64,000 bases of DNA from Protula sp. h YS-2021 (GCA_949752745.1 OX457026.1:32938911-33002910), one strand, 5' to 3'; positions 10,909 through 22,059 are shown, numbered from the stretch's first letter. Numbers and translations: made by a program. The notes: generated by a model from the letters alone, not told the origin.

Positions 10909-11526
10909 GATATTTTGCTATATTCAATTATTATTTATTTATTCTAAGCCAATATTAGCGTTTTGTGTTTTTTTAATGTTGCACAGGTGCTGATTTGATA
11001 GCTGGTTGCAGTTCAGTTAAAGTGCTGATAACGTTGCTGTAATGTTGACAATTTTTACAGTTAATCGACATTTCAGCTGCTGTAATTGTGTACGGTAAAT
11101 ATAAAGAGAAGAGAATTTTGGATTTATCTTTTGTATGTAATTGCTTATAATATATCTGAACTAAGTGGCAAGTTTAAGGTTATGGTTTAGATATCTCTGA
11201 AGTCCTTTATAATTACTTCGAGCTTCATTTCCATGCCTGTTAAGTGATCCTTGAAGTCACACTCATGGATCGAGTTTATGATCAGAGAACGTCGAATCGC
11301 AGTGATAGCGATAATATAGAGAAAAGAAAAAAAGGGATCGAAAAAGTAAAATTCCGCAATTTTCAGGTAATTTAATTGATATATTCTGTCTAGTATACTT
11401 ATAAATTTTATATCTCTTTGTTTGATAATCACCTAAGTGTTCAACTGAATGCTGGTAGCAAAATAGCAGCTAAAGCACAGTTAGGCAGTAAGCTACACAG
11501 TAAGTCTTGTTTCAGTACGCGGGTAA
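10909..11526. other. Non-coding 3' part of the LTR element
   Basis: This stretch between the protease stop and the 3' LTR has no reverse transcriptase, RNase H or integrase motifs in any frame. The purine tract before the LTR is weak (CGCGGGTAA). Confidence 0.6.
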
Positions 11527-11640
11527 TGTTGTGTATATGTGTAGCCAGTGACTTCCGGTTGTAAATAAAGACATGGCGGCAACTTGGCGTCTGTTTAGTT
11601 TCAATTAGTGTTTCCACGTAGCCACCTCATGCATATAACA
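11527..11640 (+). repeat. 3' LTR, 114 bp
   Basis: Partner of 9391-9504, same TGTT...AACA ends. The TATTC target duplication follows at 11641-11645. Confidence 0.92.
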
Positions 11641-11704
11641 TATTCGGCAAAAGATAACTACTGTATGAACTGAATTGGTTGAAAAATCTGTGACGAAATC
11701 GTGA

Positions 11705-11979
11705 GTTTGTTTACTTATTTGGCGGCCATTTTGGTGAACTACAAGTGCTTTTTCTCTCTTTGCAAGACCAAATTTAAACTGCTGTAGCTCAAGATTGAAA
11801 GCTTTTCACCCTTTCCAAGAACTTTTCCATTAAAGCGAGGGCTTTAAACATACTCCAGATTGTTCAAATAAAAACAAATTCAAGATATCAATGGAGTAAA
11901 CTGAATTTATATTTGGTCTTGCAAAGAGAGAAAAAACACTTGTAGGACGCCAAAATGGCCGCCAAAAAAGTAAACAAAC
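11705..11979. mobile_element. Fold-back element with ~70-bp inverted arms
   Basis: The arms 11705-11775 and 11906-11979 are inverted copies sharing GTTTGTTTACTT, TTGGCGGCCATTTTGG, ACAAGTG, TTTTCTCTCTTTGCAAGACC, with a handful of mismatches. The ~130-bp spacer is non-coding. A weaker inverted match (ATTGGTTG) extends outward on both sides. It lies 60 bp beyond the LTR element. Confidence 0.78.
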
Positions 11980-12655
11980 TAGAGTTTTACAACAACCAAT
12001 AAGCCTATTCGTACTACCTCGAGACTTCGGCGAGAATCTCATTCAGTACGAGAAAGTTTGTATAACACACCAAAAAAAAAACCAGAAGTTGATTTCTACA
12101 TGTATTACAGCTACAGACCCATTGTGAGCAGAAATAGAAGAAAATAAGCAATACCCGGGATACAAGAAGTTTGAAAGGTAAAACTATACCCGAACTAATA
12201 AGAATGTGGTAAAAATCCCTGTTACCGCACATTTCCGGAATCTGACTTTTATCATTGTAATGATATTTGTTTGCAATATTAAGCAATTTAAAGAAGTTTT
12301 TAGGTCTTTTACAATAATTTTTGTTCTGTGAATGAAAGTTATTATTCTGAAGTGTAGTAATGTTGCAAAAAAATACGCCTATTATCGTCGTGATAATCAC
12401 TGTTTGCAAAGTTCAAGATATGTTTATATAATTAGTACAATTAGATAATGAGAATCATGTTTACTGGAACTAATTGCAACTTGTGGCTGGAAAAATCATG
12501 GCATGTACATTAAGATATGCTTGCTAATAACTTGCATTAAAAAAACGAAGAAAAAGCTTTGAGAAGTACTTAAATTAATAAAGAAAGTTTCTTATGAGTT
12601 ATATAATTATCTCAGACACCTAGATTTCATTGCATAATATTCCATTTTGTCAGTG
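11980..12655. other. Intergenic, no feature recognised
   Basis: AT-rich, with a 131-residue minus-strand open frame (12014-12409) that is rich in Phe/Ile/Asn and looks like chance. No homology recognised. Confidence 0.35.
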
Positions 12656-12806
12656 TCATTGTAGGTTCGACTCCTGCAGGGCGCGAGCATAACGATTTCT
12701 TATGCGGACATATTGCGCTCCCCAGTGATGGCACATAACACTTCATGAATGTAATATATAAACCCTGCGCCCCCAAATAATAATAATAATAATAATAATA
12801 ATAATT
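12656..12806 (+). mobile_element. 5'-truncated SINE ending in a (TAA)n tail
   Basis: A B-box-like GTAGGTTCGACTCCTGCAGG at 12661-12680 is followed by about 95 bp of body and a (TAA)n tail at 12775-12805. No A box is seen, so the 5' end is missing. The end of the body (ATGTAAT...ACCCTG then the tail) resembles the 3' end of the LINE remnant at 48530-49010, suggesting shared retroposition machinery. Confidence 0.55.
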
Positions 12807-12843
12807 TCCACTTTTTTCTTATGCTAGCAGACACTTCAGAAAC

Positions 12844-14587
12844 ATGAGTGCTGAGGAAGCTACGCTGAACTTCGAGTCCTTTCAAAGATGGGATATCCAG
12901 GCTTTCAAGAAGTTTCTGCGAGAACGTGGCGTGCCTTATGTTGGAACAAAAGCAATGCTTGTAGCTAGGGCGTTTTCTGTAAACGAGCTCCAGCTTCCAA
13001 TATCAGAGAGTGATAAGCAGTTAGACGAAATACGTGAACAAGAATATCAATCTCTACTTGTCACACCTTGCGAAGGAAAACTAGCAGATCCATTTTTTGA
13101 CCTCCCAAATGTCTGAAAAAGTGAAAAGGCTTCCATGACAATGTGGCCCCCCACTATGATTCAGGACATAAGTGTGTATTTACACAAGCACGAGACTGTA
13201 CCAGATAAGGTTTCATTAACAAAAAGATTAATGAGTGATTATAAAGAGCAGAAAGCTTACAGCTGCATATTGCACGTGCTTTGCTGGGTTTGGTCAAAGC
13301 TGCAATCATGTTGCGGCGTTGTTGTTTAAAATCGATTATGCGTGGAAAACTGGGCAGACACAGTTGTCTTGTACTTCTCCACCCTGTACTTGGAATGCAT
13401 GCCGCAAGCCTATTGAACCCATTCTCGTTGGATATATGCACATAACTAAACCAAAAGCTGAAAGAAAGGCGGGTGTGGGGAAAATTTTGAATCCTGAGTC
13501 GAAACGCCTCTTTTGTAGTCACCACTCCTCGAAAGACATGACTAATGACGAATTTCTAGAAAGGCTTGCGGCATTAAGTCCAATGTGAATGACAAATTGA
13601 TTTGTCATTCAGTCTGAAAGAGGTTGAAAATATAGAAAAAAATACCAGAAAACAAGGAAGTGAAATTTGGAAAGCTCAAAGAAAGGGTCGCGTAACCACA
13701 TCAAAATTTCACCGTGTAAATTCACGAATGGAAACTTACAATAAAAACTGTGATATCGATATGTCAGCGGTTACGTCCGAATTTTTAGGTTATGTGGAGC
13801 TCTATACCGAACTGAAAGCACTAAAATATGGGCGAAATCAAGAAAGCACAGCGTGTGAAATGTACGAAAGTGTTCTACAAACTCAAGGGCATAAAAACGT
13901 GCATGTGAGAGAATGTGGGCTATTTGTAAGTGCTTCTGCCCCATATTTGGCGGCTAGTCCTGACAGAATTGTAACTTGTGACTGTTGTCCAAAGCGAGTA
14001 CTGGAAGTTAAATGTCCTTTAAAGTGTCTGCATACTGCGCCTTCTCCTTACTATGTAGAATGTTTAAAAGAGGTTAACGGGACCGTGAAATTGAAACAGA
14101 ACCACAAGTATTTTACACAGATTCAAGGCCAAATGGCGTTGGCGGAATGTTGTTTTGGAGACTTCTTCGTTTATAGTCCCAAAGGCAATCATCTGGAACG
14201 TATTGTATTTATGAATGAAATGTAGTTGGGAATTTTACGTGTTTTTTTTCTCACAAGAGAAGTCCAGAAGCAAAGTGCCCTGAAAAGTAGGCTTAATTGG
14301 CAGGGGAATGATTCAAGAGAAGAAAACACAATGAAATTGCCACAAGTTGTATAGAAAACAGAGTCTAAGAAAAAAAGAAAGGAAAACAAATAAAACCAGT
14401 GTACACTTGTGGTGCTTGTAAATTACAACTGAAAGATGCCATTTCGGACATTAATGATAACAGTATATACTGTGATGCGTGCACGAAATGGTTTCATTGG
14501 TCTTGTGTTAGTATTCGGGGTGAAAGCGATAGTGAATTTGAAAAAGAACAGTTTGCTTGTCAAAACTGTAAAGAACAAGGCGTATAA
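12844..14587 (+). pseudogene. SAP-SWIM-YqaJ-PHD nuclease gene of the transposon, broken
   Basis: Domains in order: a SAP-like helix pair (FQRWDIQAFKKFLRERGVPY, then GTKAMLVARAF), likely DNA binding; a SWIM zinc finger (CTC-x7-CNH, about 13262-13305); a YqaJ exonuclease domain (13640-14225); and a PHD finger (C-x2-C, C-x2-C, H-x2-C, C-x2-C, 14402-14580). The YqaJ catalytic set is present: the Asp of AASPDR, the Glu-Val-Lys of LEVKCP, and QIQGQM. Breaks: a TGA at 13114-13116 with the frame continuing; a frameshift between 13240 and 13330; another between 13590 and 13650; and a further change before the PHD finger. The YqaJ stretch alone is a clean 207-residue frame. YqaJ enzymes digest DNA ends and may help this element's transposition or replication. 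Confidence 0.8.
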
Positions 14588-14763
14588 AATAAAACTAGAC
14601 CTCCGAATTATTGTATATCTTGTTTTATTTAATGTTTCCACATGCAACAATAAAAGAATTGTAAATGGAAAGCTGAGATCCCTGGCACATTAAACAGGAA
14701 AAAATAATTATTTGTGAGATCTTCACGAATGTTTAAAAAGAACATTCGACTATACAAATTTAT

Positions 14764-16429
14764 TCATTTCACTAATGGTATGTCTAAGTTACACAATGTC
14801 GCGCATACAATTAAAATGCTGTCAAAATTGGATAAAGCCTGCAGTGACATTTGCTGCCTCAAAATGGCAAAGCGCTTGAGTCGTTCAATCGCCCTTTCAA
14901 CATGTATTCTAATATTGGCGATTTGTTTTGTTTTCTTCACCTCCGCCCCAATCATTTGATTGTGTCCCTTCGCCGGCGGCGGGACAACGAGTTCTGCTCT
15001 CCTCTCAAGTAGTTCCACTTTAATAAGGAAGCCCTGATCTGCCAACCATTGATCTGATGCATCGACATAATCTAGTATTTTAGAATGAATTGTTATATGT
15101 TTGTCTGACGCCCTCCCACCCCAAGCCTTTGAAACAAAAGATATATTTCCTCGTGGAGTAATACCAATAAGGGCTTTCACAGTATCATTGTGTTGTAATC
15201 ACTCCAAGTCTGAGCTTGCAATGTTAAATTCCGGGGCCTGTCAATAAAGAATTCCGTGCAATCTATAATGCATCTGGCATTTGGATACAATTGGGCAATG
15301 CATTATGGCAAATTGGCTCTTGTGCTAATCTTGTCAGGCCAGTATATAAGTACTTAAGATTTTACTTAAAGCCTTAATCCAAGTTGTAAAAATACTGCAT
15401 ACAGTTGTTTCGCTGATTTTGAACCGATCAGCTAAATCGTGGCCTAAAAGTCCTAGCCTGAGCCTCATTAGCACCAATAAAAATTCAGTTTTTAATTGCA
15501 GTTTTCTGGGACTACCTTTCTTTTTCGGAGAATTCGATAGCTTGTATTTATTTCGGATACGATTTACAACACACGATTTTTTGCGACCTAGCCAGTAACG
15601 CATTTTTTTCACTTTCGGAACGACAAAATCGTACAACAAGTTGAAGTGCTCAACACTTCGCAGACCTGTATAAAACTTAACCTGTTTGTCACTGGTAATG
15701 TATTTTTCGATCTCACTCTCGGGATTTGATAGATCGTCACACGTCTTCCATCTCTTTTTTTCTTAACATAATTTTGCTTCAAGTCGTATTCTAATGCTGA
15801 TATTTTTGAAATCAATTCGTTTATGATTTTCTGTTTTTCTACACAGTATTTATGTTCACATGAACAGTCAGTACCAAGTGAATAGTTATGATCTTTTTCT
15901 CTGAATTCTGCATTTCAATTGAAACATTTTCGACGAAATTTTCACCACACACATGTTGCTGAATGTTAATATGGTCCAAGCTGATTGAATCACAATCAGT
16001 CTTTCGTTTTTGAGATGATGTATTCAGCAGGCGTTTTACAGGGGACTTCCTTTTCCTGGGTGATGTTAAGATCTCCAAATCAGGAGCCATATGCAAGGTT
16101 GGAAGGGGATTTTTCGGTAAAGGTACACTATCAACAAAGTGAATCGAGCATATTCTGTCGTTTGGATTCGCAGTCCATGGGTCACCCTTCTTATGTGTAT
16201 AAACCTGATTGCCATATTTTACAGTTCTGGTAACAGCTTCAGTTCTGTTCACGCACTTTCCCCATTCTTTCCTCACCTCATCTACCTTTGGAAAAGGCAG
16301 CAGTCTGAATGGAGGTGGACACAAACATGTACCAAATCCCTGGTGGCACCTGTGAATTTCATCTCCCCACTTCTTTAACCTGTAACTTGAGTTGAAACAG
16401 CCTACCACTGCATATGTGACTTGAGGCAT
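14764..16429 (-). pseudogene. THAP-domain DDE transposase (DDE_Tnp_4-like), broken
   Basis: Reading from 16429 leftwards: a THAP zinc finger (Cys near residue 11, LPFPKVDEVRKEWGKCVNR, then ICSIHF and PLPTLHM) with an unusual Cys-containing insert; a Lys/Arg-rich linker; a helix-turn-helix (LLGHDLADRFKISETTVCSI, 15380-15440); and the catalytic core. The first Asp is in IIDCTEFF (codon 15261-15263), the second in GGRASDKH (15103-15105), and the Glu in HVERAIER (14896-14898), so the triad is intact. Frameshifts lie near 15730, near 15840 and near 15190. It is a cut-and-paste transposase that would act in the nucleus on the element's ends. Confidence 0.82.
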
Positions 16430-17105
16430 GTTGGAATGGGCGTCCGAGCAACGAAAACAAATGATAATGCAAATGATATTGAACAGATGTTTTAATTACG
16501 AAACAAACTACATTTCTCAACAACCTATCTTAAGTGACAACCCTGACAATTCTTGAAAAAGACATGCAAAAATCTTCGAAATTTCGCTAAATTTTGACAG
16601 CTGTTTGTTTACATGGGCGATAAATAGGGTAAATATTTAAAAGCACTACAGATACTACCATATATTAAAGTAATCTTTTAAATGTCATATGAAACTAGGG
16701 AGAGTTTATTTTTTTACCTGGCGGATTATTTTTTCAGCAATCTTTTCAGCCATTGTTTATCCCAATTGACCTCTCAAGGCCACCGGATGTTTACATTGCA
16801 GTTGCAACTACGAATTCACTTATTGCACAATCACTTTTACTGTTGTGCGTTTTATATTAGAGCCACTATGCAATGGCAAATCCGTCTGCAATGTGGATCA
16901 CGCTTGCCCTTTTGCAGCGGATATAGATGCATTAGCCCACAAAGATTTTTTCCGCGGAAATAGTCGAATGCCATGTTAATTAATAAAGCTCTGCATCTGC
17001 TTATTCAGGATATACCTCCAGTACAGAATGCTGTCCTAGATCTAATCTGAATTGTAATGCTGTAGGCCTCGAATAACATCATCAGGATACAAATCGCATT
17101 AACGC
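16430..17105. other. Region beside the transposon, no feature recognised
   Basis: This should contain the right end of the ISL2EU-type element, but I found no inverted partner for it in 11980-12840. No coding homology. Confidence 0.3.
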
Positions 17106-17109
17106 TAAC

Positions 17110-17470
17110 TTGCCATTATGATTGTATTTATACCGTTTTCCCTTATATCACAATTAATGGGGTAGCCTTGTTTAGTTTCAAAATATATCTTAAAAATTTT
17201 ATGTGTAATTTATCAATAATTCCAACATTCTCATATCCCTATACCTCACATCCGTATAATATAATCAGATAAACTGATTTATAAAACGGCTCCATCTGGA
17301 CGTCCACAGAGAGCTGTAATTTTCTTGCTTTACGTATGATAGAGAAGACTGCTTTCCTTCCCTGATTACACAACATTTTATCCTACATTTTAATCTGCTA
17401 TGTCTTGTCATAATATGTCCAAGGTATTTAAATTACGAAGCTGTTTCTAAAGTTTTATTACCATACGCAA
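17110..17470 (-). mobile_element. LINE reverse transcriptase C-terminal remnant
   Basis: On the minus strand, in several frames with stops, are pieces typical of non-LTR reverse transcriptase C-termini: FKYLGHIMTRHSR, LLINYT/IDKLHIKFLRYILKLNK, then ATPLIVI. The pattern (a short beta segment, then KxLHxKFxxxILxxxKxTP) is well known from invertebrate LINEs. Heavily decayed; no ends identified. Confidence 0.6.
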
Positions 17471-18869
17471 AAATAATATTCTGTGTAGGGTTTTTATGAG
17501 TAAAAGCGTAATTTGCGTTCTTCATTTCAGATGGATTCCTCCGGGCACGAAAATATATTTAAAGATTATGTCACCTAAAAATGATCAACATATAGGTGCT
17601 TTAATCTGGTTTGTACCAATAGGGTGCAGTGCTAAACTTCAGTCAAACCATAGCATTTTGTATACCAGCAATTCAGATTTGATTTTTTTTCAGAGGGAAA
17701 GCAGTTGGAATCTAACACTGAAGCAGAGAATGCGAACTGTGTTTTAACTCCTGAAAAACATTTTAAGAATAAAATATTGGTCGTGTACTTGTAGATATGA
17801 GTTTATTTAAAGTAGATCACAGAAAAACTAGGTGTAAATGCTTCGGCAATGAATGATATTAATTCACAATAAAATTGGAAAGGAAACCTTAATTGATTGT
17901 TCAATAAAACTACCATTATAAACTGATTTATTGCCACTTATTGGCAGATTCCAGGAGATTAAAATAAAAAATAAAAATGACTTTTTAAAAATAAATCGTA
18001 CATACTTAAATAATGGAGCTGACAATAGTAGATGACAGAGATTCGCTGTTCTAGTCTTTTCAAGAGCACATATGAGCCTTAATCTCTTGGAAAGTACCGA
18101 CTGTTTCTGTCGTTGTGTATGTCTTATGCGAGTTCCTGAGCTTTAATAAGGGTTCCACAAGCTATTTTCTTTGAACACATCCTAGGGCTTGGACTAGTCT
18201 CCTTTTACTTGACGCTAGCAGAAAGGCTAAGAGTAGTCACGTTTTGCTTAATTATATGGTCGGTTAAATACTTGCGTACCAACCCATTTGGCTACAATGG
18301 TGTGAGTCTGGGGTGGTCAGCTTGTAATACCTAATTAACTGGTCTTCCCCAATTATAGTTAGACATTGACTTTAGCATGCTGTAAGAACCGACCTGCAGT
18401 CTTCTAAAGAAATGTAAGTGTTTAAAAAGCTTATCAAGGAAGTTTGCCAGTGAAGTGGATAAAGTTTGAGAAGCCTGAAGATGGTATATTATTTAATTAT
18501 ATTCATTATAAACATATGGGAGAATTCTACTGGGATCTCTCAAATATAGACATGGAAGTCTGATGTTTTTGGCGTCCTTTGCGCTGCCTCTTTCGCGAAA
18601 CTATGGGAATTTAGGAATACGGGCATAGAAACTATACTAACAGGTAAAGATGAAATTGTTGTCTCCCCATGAGTGTTGATCCAGAAGGCGAAGTGGCAAG
18701 GGACTGAGACACAACCCTGATTTTGGTCATTGGACTACGTGTAGAGAATCTACACGTGTGAGTGACAGCTCAACAGAGATGACTGGTCAATAAGTTTGCA
18801 AACCTGTTCAGGAAAGACAATGATTTAGTACCCAGAAGAAAAATTTTAACCCACATACCATTTGAGCAA
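17471..18869. other. Intergenic, no feature recognised
   Basis: No homologous coding frame. One short perfect palindrome (ACGTGTAGA...TCTACACGT) lies at about 18737-18757. Confidence 0.35.
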
Positions 18870-18992
18870 GACCCTTTTGCCCACCAGTAGTGCTGACCTA
18901 ATATATCCTTGCTTTCATGTGTGTGCTACTTTCTGGACCCTTTTGCCTATCAGTAGAGTTCTGGTATATCTTTGCTTTCATATGTATGCTAC
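18870..18992 (+). repeat. Two-copy tandem repeat, period ~66 bp
   Basis: GACCCTTTTGCC begins at 18870 and 18936. Both copies continue with CAGTAG, TATATC, TTGCTTTCAT and TGCTACT. Confidence 0.7.
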
Positions 18993-19241
18993 TGCAGTAT
19001 AATTGTCCAGGAGACCTACTGTCATGTCCTGGGTTAAGGGTTCCCAAAACAATTTTCAATTCTATCCCTTTGATGCATTTTTTCTCCTTTGTCCTGTTAA
19101 ACCTGTAATGAAATGAGAAATCCGTTTCGGAGAAGAGATCTGGGGTTTGAAATAAGATGCTCTTACGCGTGTGATCCTGAAACCCCGGGCGATCCAGAGA
19201 CATTGATGATGCAGCCAACAGTACGTCTGTGAAATGTGTAA

Positions 19242-20201
19242 TACAGCAGAACCTCGACATCGGACCACCTCCTTATTGGGACCACCTCTGACATGGGGCA
19301 CATTTTTTTTGGTCCATAGACTTCAATGGTTAAGGAAACTCCCAATTGGGGCCACCTCGGAATGGACCACATCGGGCCACTTTTTTCGGTCGCGAGCACT
19401 CAAAATGAGTGATATCGGACCACTGTGGGACTGAGGGAATATCACTGTATGTGTGCGGCACATTATTCACAATACTTAGCCTGTTGCCGTCTTGGATACT
19501 GTTGCTGGAGACTATGGTAGCAAATGTGTAACCAGAAAGGGGCTTTATTTTGTTATCTATTGTCTAAACAACAGCACCTGACAACATACAAACTAATTGC
19601 CTTCCCTCTGAGTACTTCTTGAGCGCTATAATACTTAAGCCACTGTTACCGCCCCAGCTAATTCTGGTGTTTAAAACTTTTCCGGAGCTCAACCACGTTG
19701 AAATTGTACAAAGAATTTCTAATTGCATATTCCATTACTGTCGCTTAGTGCTTTATCTGTCGCTGCATTGGCTACCCTCTGAGTATCTCTTGTGCTCTTG
19801 TGCCACCGAACTGCAAACTGTTATCGTGAAATCAAAAGTTATGATAAAGCAAAGTAGCATGGATAGATTTGTTTCATGCTAAGTAAAAACTTATGTTTAG
19901 AAAGTCTAGCATGGATAATTTTTGTAGCTATATACATTGGACTGTTTGCTAAATATAGTCGCAAAAGTATGCAAAATTGTGTGTCTATAACATACAGACT
20001 GCTGCTCAGTTGAGACGTAATAGATATTGTTGTAAACGAATATTACTTTATTTGATTGTGTTTTGACATCAAAGTTGAATCTATGTTCAACCCACAACAT
20101 TTTACCCCAGAATGACCAAACCTCCTAAATGGGACAACCTCTGAAATAGGGCACATTTTTTCCGGTCCCAAGGGTGGTCCGATTTCACAGGTTCCCCTGT
20201 A
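19242..20201. mobile_element. Pogo/Tigger-like non-autonomous DNA transposon
   Basis: The left end TACAGCAGAACCTCGACAT and the right end read inward, TACAGGGGAACCTGTGAAAT, are similar and both run into ATCGGACCACC. A TA dinucleotide borders each end. Subterminal words (GGGAC-ACCTCTGA, GGGCACATTTTTT) recur near both ends. No transposase frame is seen in the ~950-bp interior. Confidence 0.68.
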
Positions 20202-20644
20202 TTAAAGGCCTGGCAGGGATTCCAACTTCCTTAGAGCCCTAGGATTATGACTGGAAAACATAAAGATTGTTGTCCAAATTTCTTCTGCATTTTCGTCGGC
20301 TGGAAAAGCCCTCGCAATTGGAAATTCCTATTTTGTTTGTTTGGAATGTAATGGATTTCATGTTGATGAACTCTAAAACTACCAGTGGTCTGATGGTCTG
20401 GACTCTCGCTGCTATGGCAGATGTGAATCTAGGCAGTGATTATGGCCTGTTCCTTTGGAAGGAGCGCTTTGAACGAGCCTTGCCATAGTCATTTTCCACC
20501 CTTTTGGCCCAAACGGTCAAGGTCAAGCTGAAAACCCCTAAGTTGACGATTATATCGAAAACGGTTAGAGATAGAGAGTCTTTGGGCATAAACGTTATTA
20601 CATAAGAGGTACCTCTGTGACCTTGACCTTCCCTGTGTAACAGT
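20202..20644. other. Intergenic, no feature recognised
   Basis: Non-coding as far as I can tell. CAAGGTCA-type words at 20515 and 20625 (CCTTGACC) form a loose inverted pair. Confidence 0.3.
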
Positions 20645-21526
20645 ATATCTTGCCCCTGTACAGCTTCCTACCCCCCGGGGGAGGGAAGATAAACTAGTAT
20701 ATTTTCCCCCACCTGGTTTTTTGCCCCCTGTTCAGCTTCCTTCCACCCAGGCTAGCTTTGCGCCCCCCCGGCAATTTTTTTCGTTTTTTTTTTTCTTTCT
20801 GTCCCTTGTTCACCTCCGCCAAGTCATTCTAGCTTCCTCCTATTTTTCTTCATTTAGTTTTCTTTATGCTGCGGAATAAAAGGCACTCTGTGATCACCAA
20901 AATTATTAAGGTTAGTCGGATTGTTTAATCCCCGTTGAATTTACCAATGGCAGTCACATAGCCGCTGTATTGAAGTGAATCTACATCTCTTTTGTTTTAA
21001 TTTTTATTTATGTTTTCTACCAGGCGATTAAAACAGCCAGATAAGAAATCTCGGATAATTTTAAGCTGCGGCATAAGATTTAGTCCTGACTGTAACTGGA
21101 AACTTTTTCACCACTTGGTATCACTTTCTAAATGGAAGATAAAGTTCAACATACAACAAAGCGCTTCTTGGATGATGCGGATGCTATTTATGATAATCTT
21201 AGCGACCAGAAGTATCCATCTGTCTATTTAAAAATACTAAAAAGGATATTAAGAAAAAAAAACAAAGAACTTTCTGATCAAGGATGCCTTTTTTTATTTT
21301 TATTTGATTTATGTTGAATTTATTCGATAAAGTAGTTTAAGATAGTTTTATACGGTTTGATTGAGTCCATTTATTCACATGAACAAATATTATCAAACTA
21401 CAAAAAGGTTAGTGGGGGGGGGGGGGGGGTAAATATACTGGAGAGGCAAAGCTAGTCTAATCTAGCTCCCCCCCCCCCCCCCCTCGGGGAAAGCTGTACA
21501 GGGAGGGGGCGGGGGCTAAGATAGCC
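20645..21526. mobile_element. TIR element with C/G-homopolymer ends
   Basis: The left end reads TATCTTGCCCCTGTACAGCTT. The right end, read inward, reads TATCTTAGCCCC then CTGTACAGCTT. Both then have a C-run/G-run and an AGCTAG/CTAGTATATTT segment. Long C and G runs near 20670, 21415-21430 and 21465-21483 differ in length between arms. Interior frames (21010-21317) have no homology I recognise. Confidence 0.6.
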
Positions 21527-21659
21527 TGTGACGCCGGTCATAATGTAACATAAACATTTTTCTTGTGTTTTTTTTTCAAGTAGGTCATTCTGCTGAATAG
21601 TGGATTTCGGTCTAGTTCAGGACATTTTAAAGGTCTCAGGGCAAGAAGAAAATAGTCCT

Positions 21660-22050
21660 GTTTCACATCTATTTTTTTAAATGAACAGGCCGTTGATCGA
21701 AAAAAAATAAACCCGGATGGTGGCGAACTTTTTTATTTTTAGAAAATTTCGATGAGCCGGCATTGACCAAAATTTGTTTTTGTAGGTTTTAAAGGTTTTA
21801 CCAAATGTTTTTATGAAAAATACCTGATCAGTTTATAGGTTTCAATTTCGAAGTATTTGCTATGCCACTTGTAATAAAGTTTAACTTAAAGATAATTTCT
21901 CTTTTGAAAGGTTATTTTCAGGACTTTTCTGCATTCTGGGCAAATTTTTTTTTACTTGTAATTTGTTTTTATTTTACCCGAAAGTTTAGACACGGCCAGG
22001 TCACTTTTTCATTTCCGATTTTAGTTAACCGAAGGCAAGATTAGCAGCAA
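21660..22050 (+). repeat. Dispersed repeat C, copy 1
   Basis: It shows the same order of words as 24780-25110 in the MOS intron: TTTTTATTTTT, AAATTT-CGATGA (versus TTTTCAATGA), GGCATT, AAATTTGTTTTTGTAG, and GAAAGG-ATTTTCAG-ACTTTT. The match is patchy. Confidence 0.4.
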
Positions 22051-22059
22051 TATTTATTG

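Larger units (their letters stand above)
9391..11640 (+). mobile_element. LTR retrotransposon with Gag-protease only, no polymerase
   Basis: A 2,250-bp element with two 114-bp LTRs that begin TGTTGTGTATATGTGTAGCC and end GCATATAACA. The LTRs differ at four sites by eye (about 96% identical). Five-base direct repeats TATTC flank it at 9386-9390 and 11641-11645. A primer-binding-like TGGCGACGAGC starts 2 bp after the 5' LTR. The only coding region is Gag plus aspartic protease (9790-10908). No reverse transcriptase, RNase H or integrase follows; 618 bp of non-coding DNA fill the space to the 3' LTR. The zinc-knuckle/protease layout is Gypsy-like. It must be copied in trans by a full-length relative. 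Confidence 0.92.
12844..16429. mobile_element. Decayed two-gene DNA transposon, ISL2EU-type (YqaJ nuclease plus THAP-DDE transposase)
   Basis: Two convergent genes meet between 14587 and 14764: a plus-strand SAP/SWIM/YqaJ/PHD gene and a minus-strand THAP/HTH/DDE transposase. As I recall, pairing a DDE transposase with a YqaJ exonuclease is the mark of the ISL2EU (IS4EU) superfamily. Both genes carry frameshifts and the first an in-frame stop, so this copy is dead. I could not find the terminal inverted repeats, so the outer limits are unknown; the limits given are those of the coding remnants. Confidence 0.75.

Noticed and set aside
12014..12409. 131-residue minus-strand open frame
   Set aside because: Composition (Phe, Ile, Asn, Leu) is that of AT-rich non-coding DNA; no homology.
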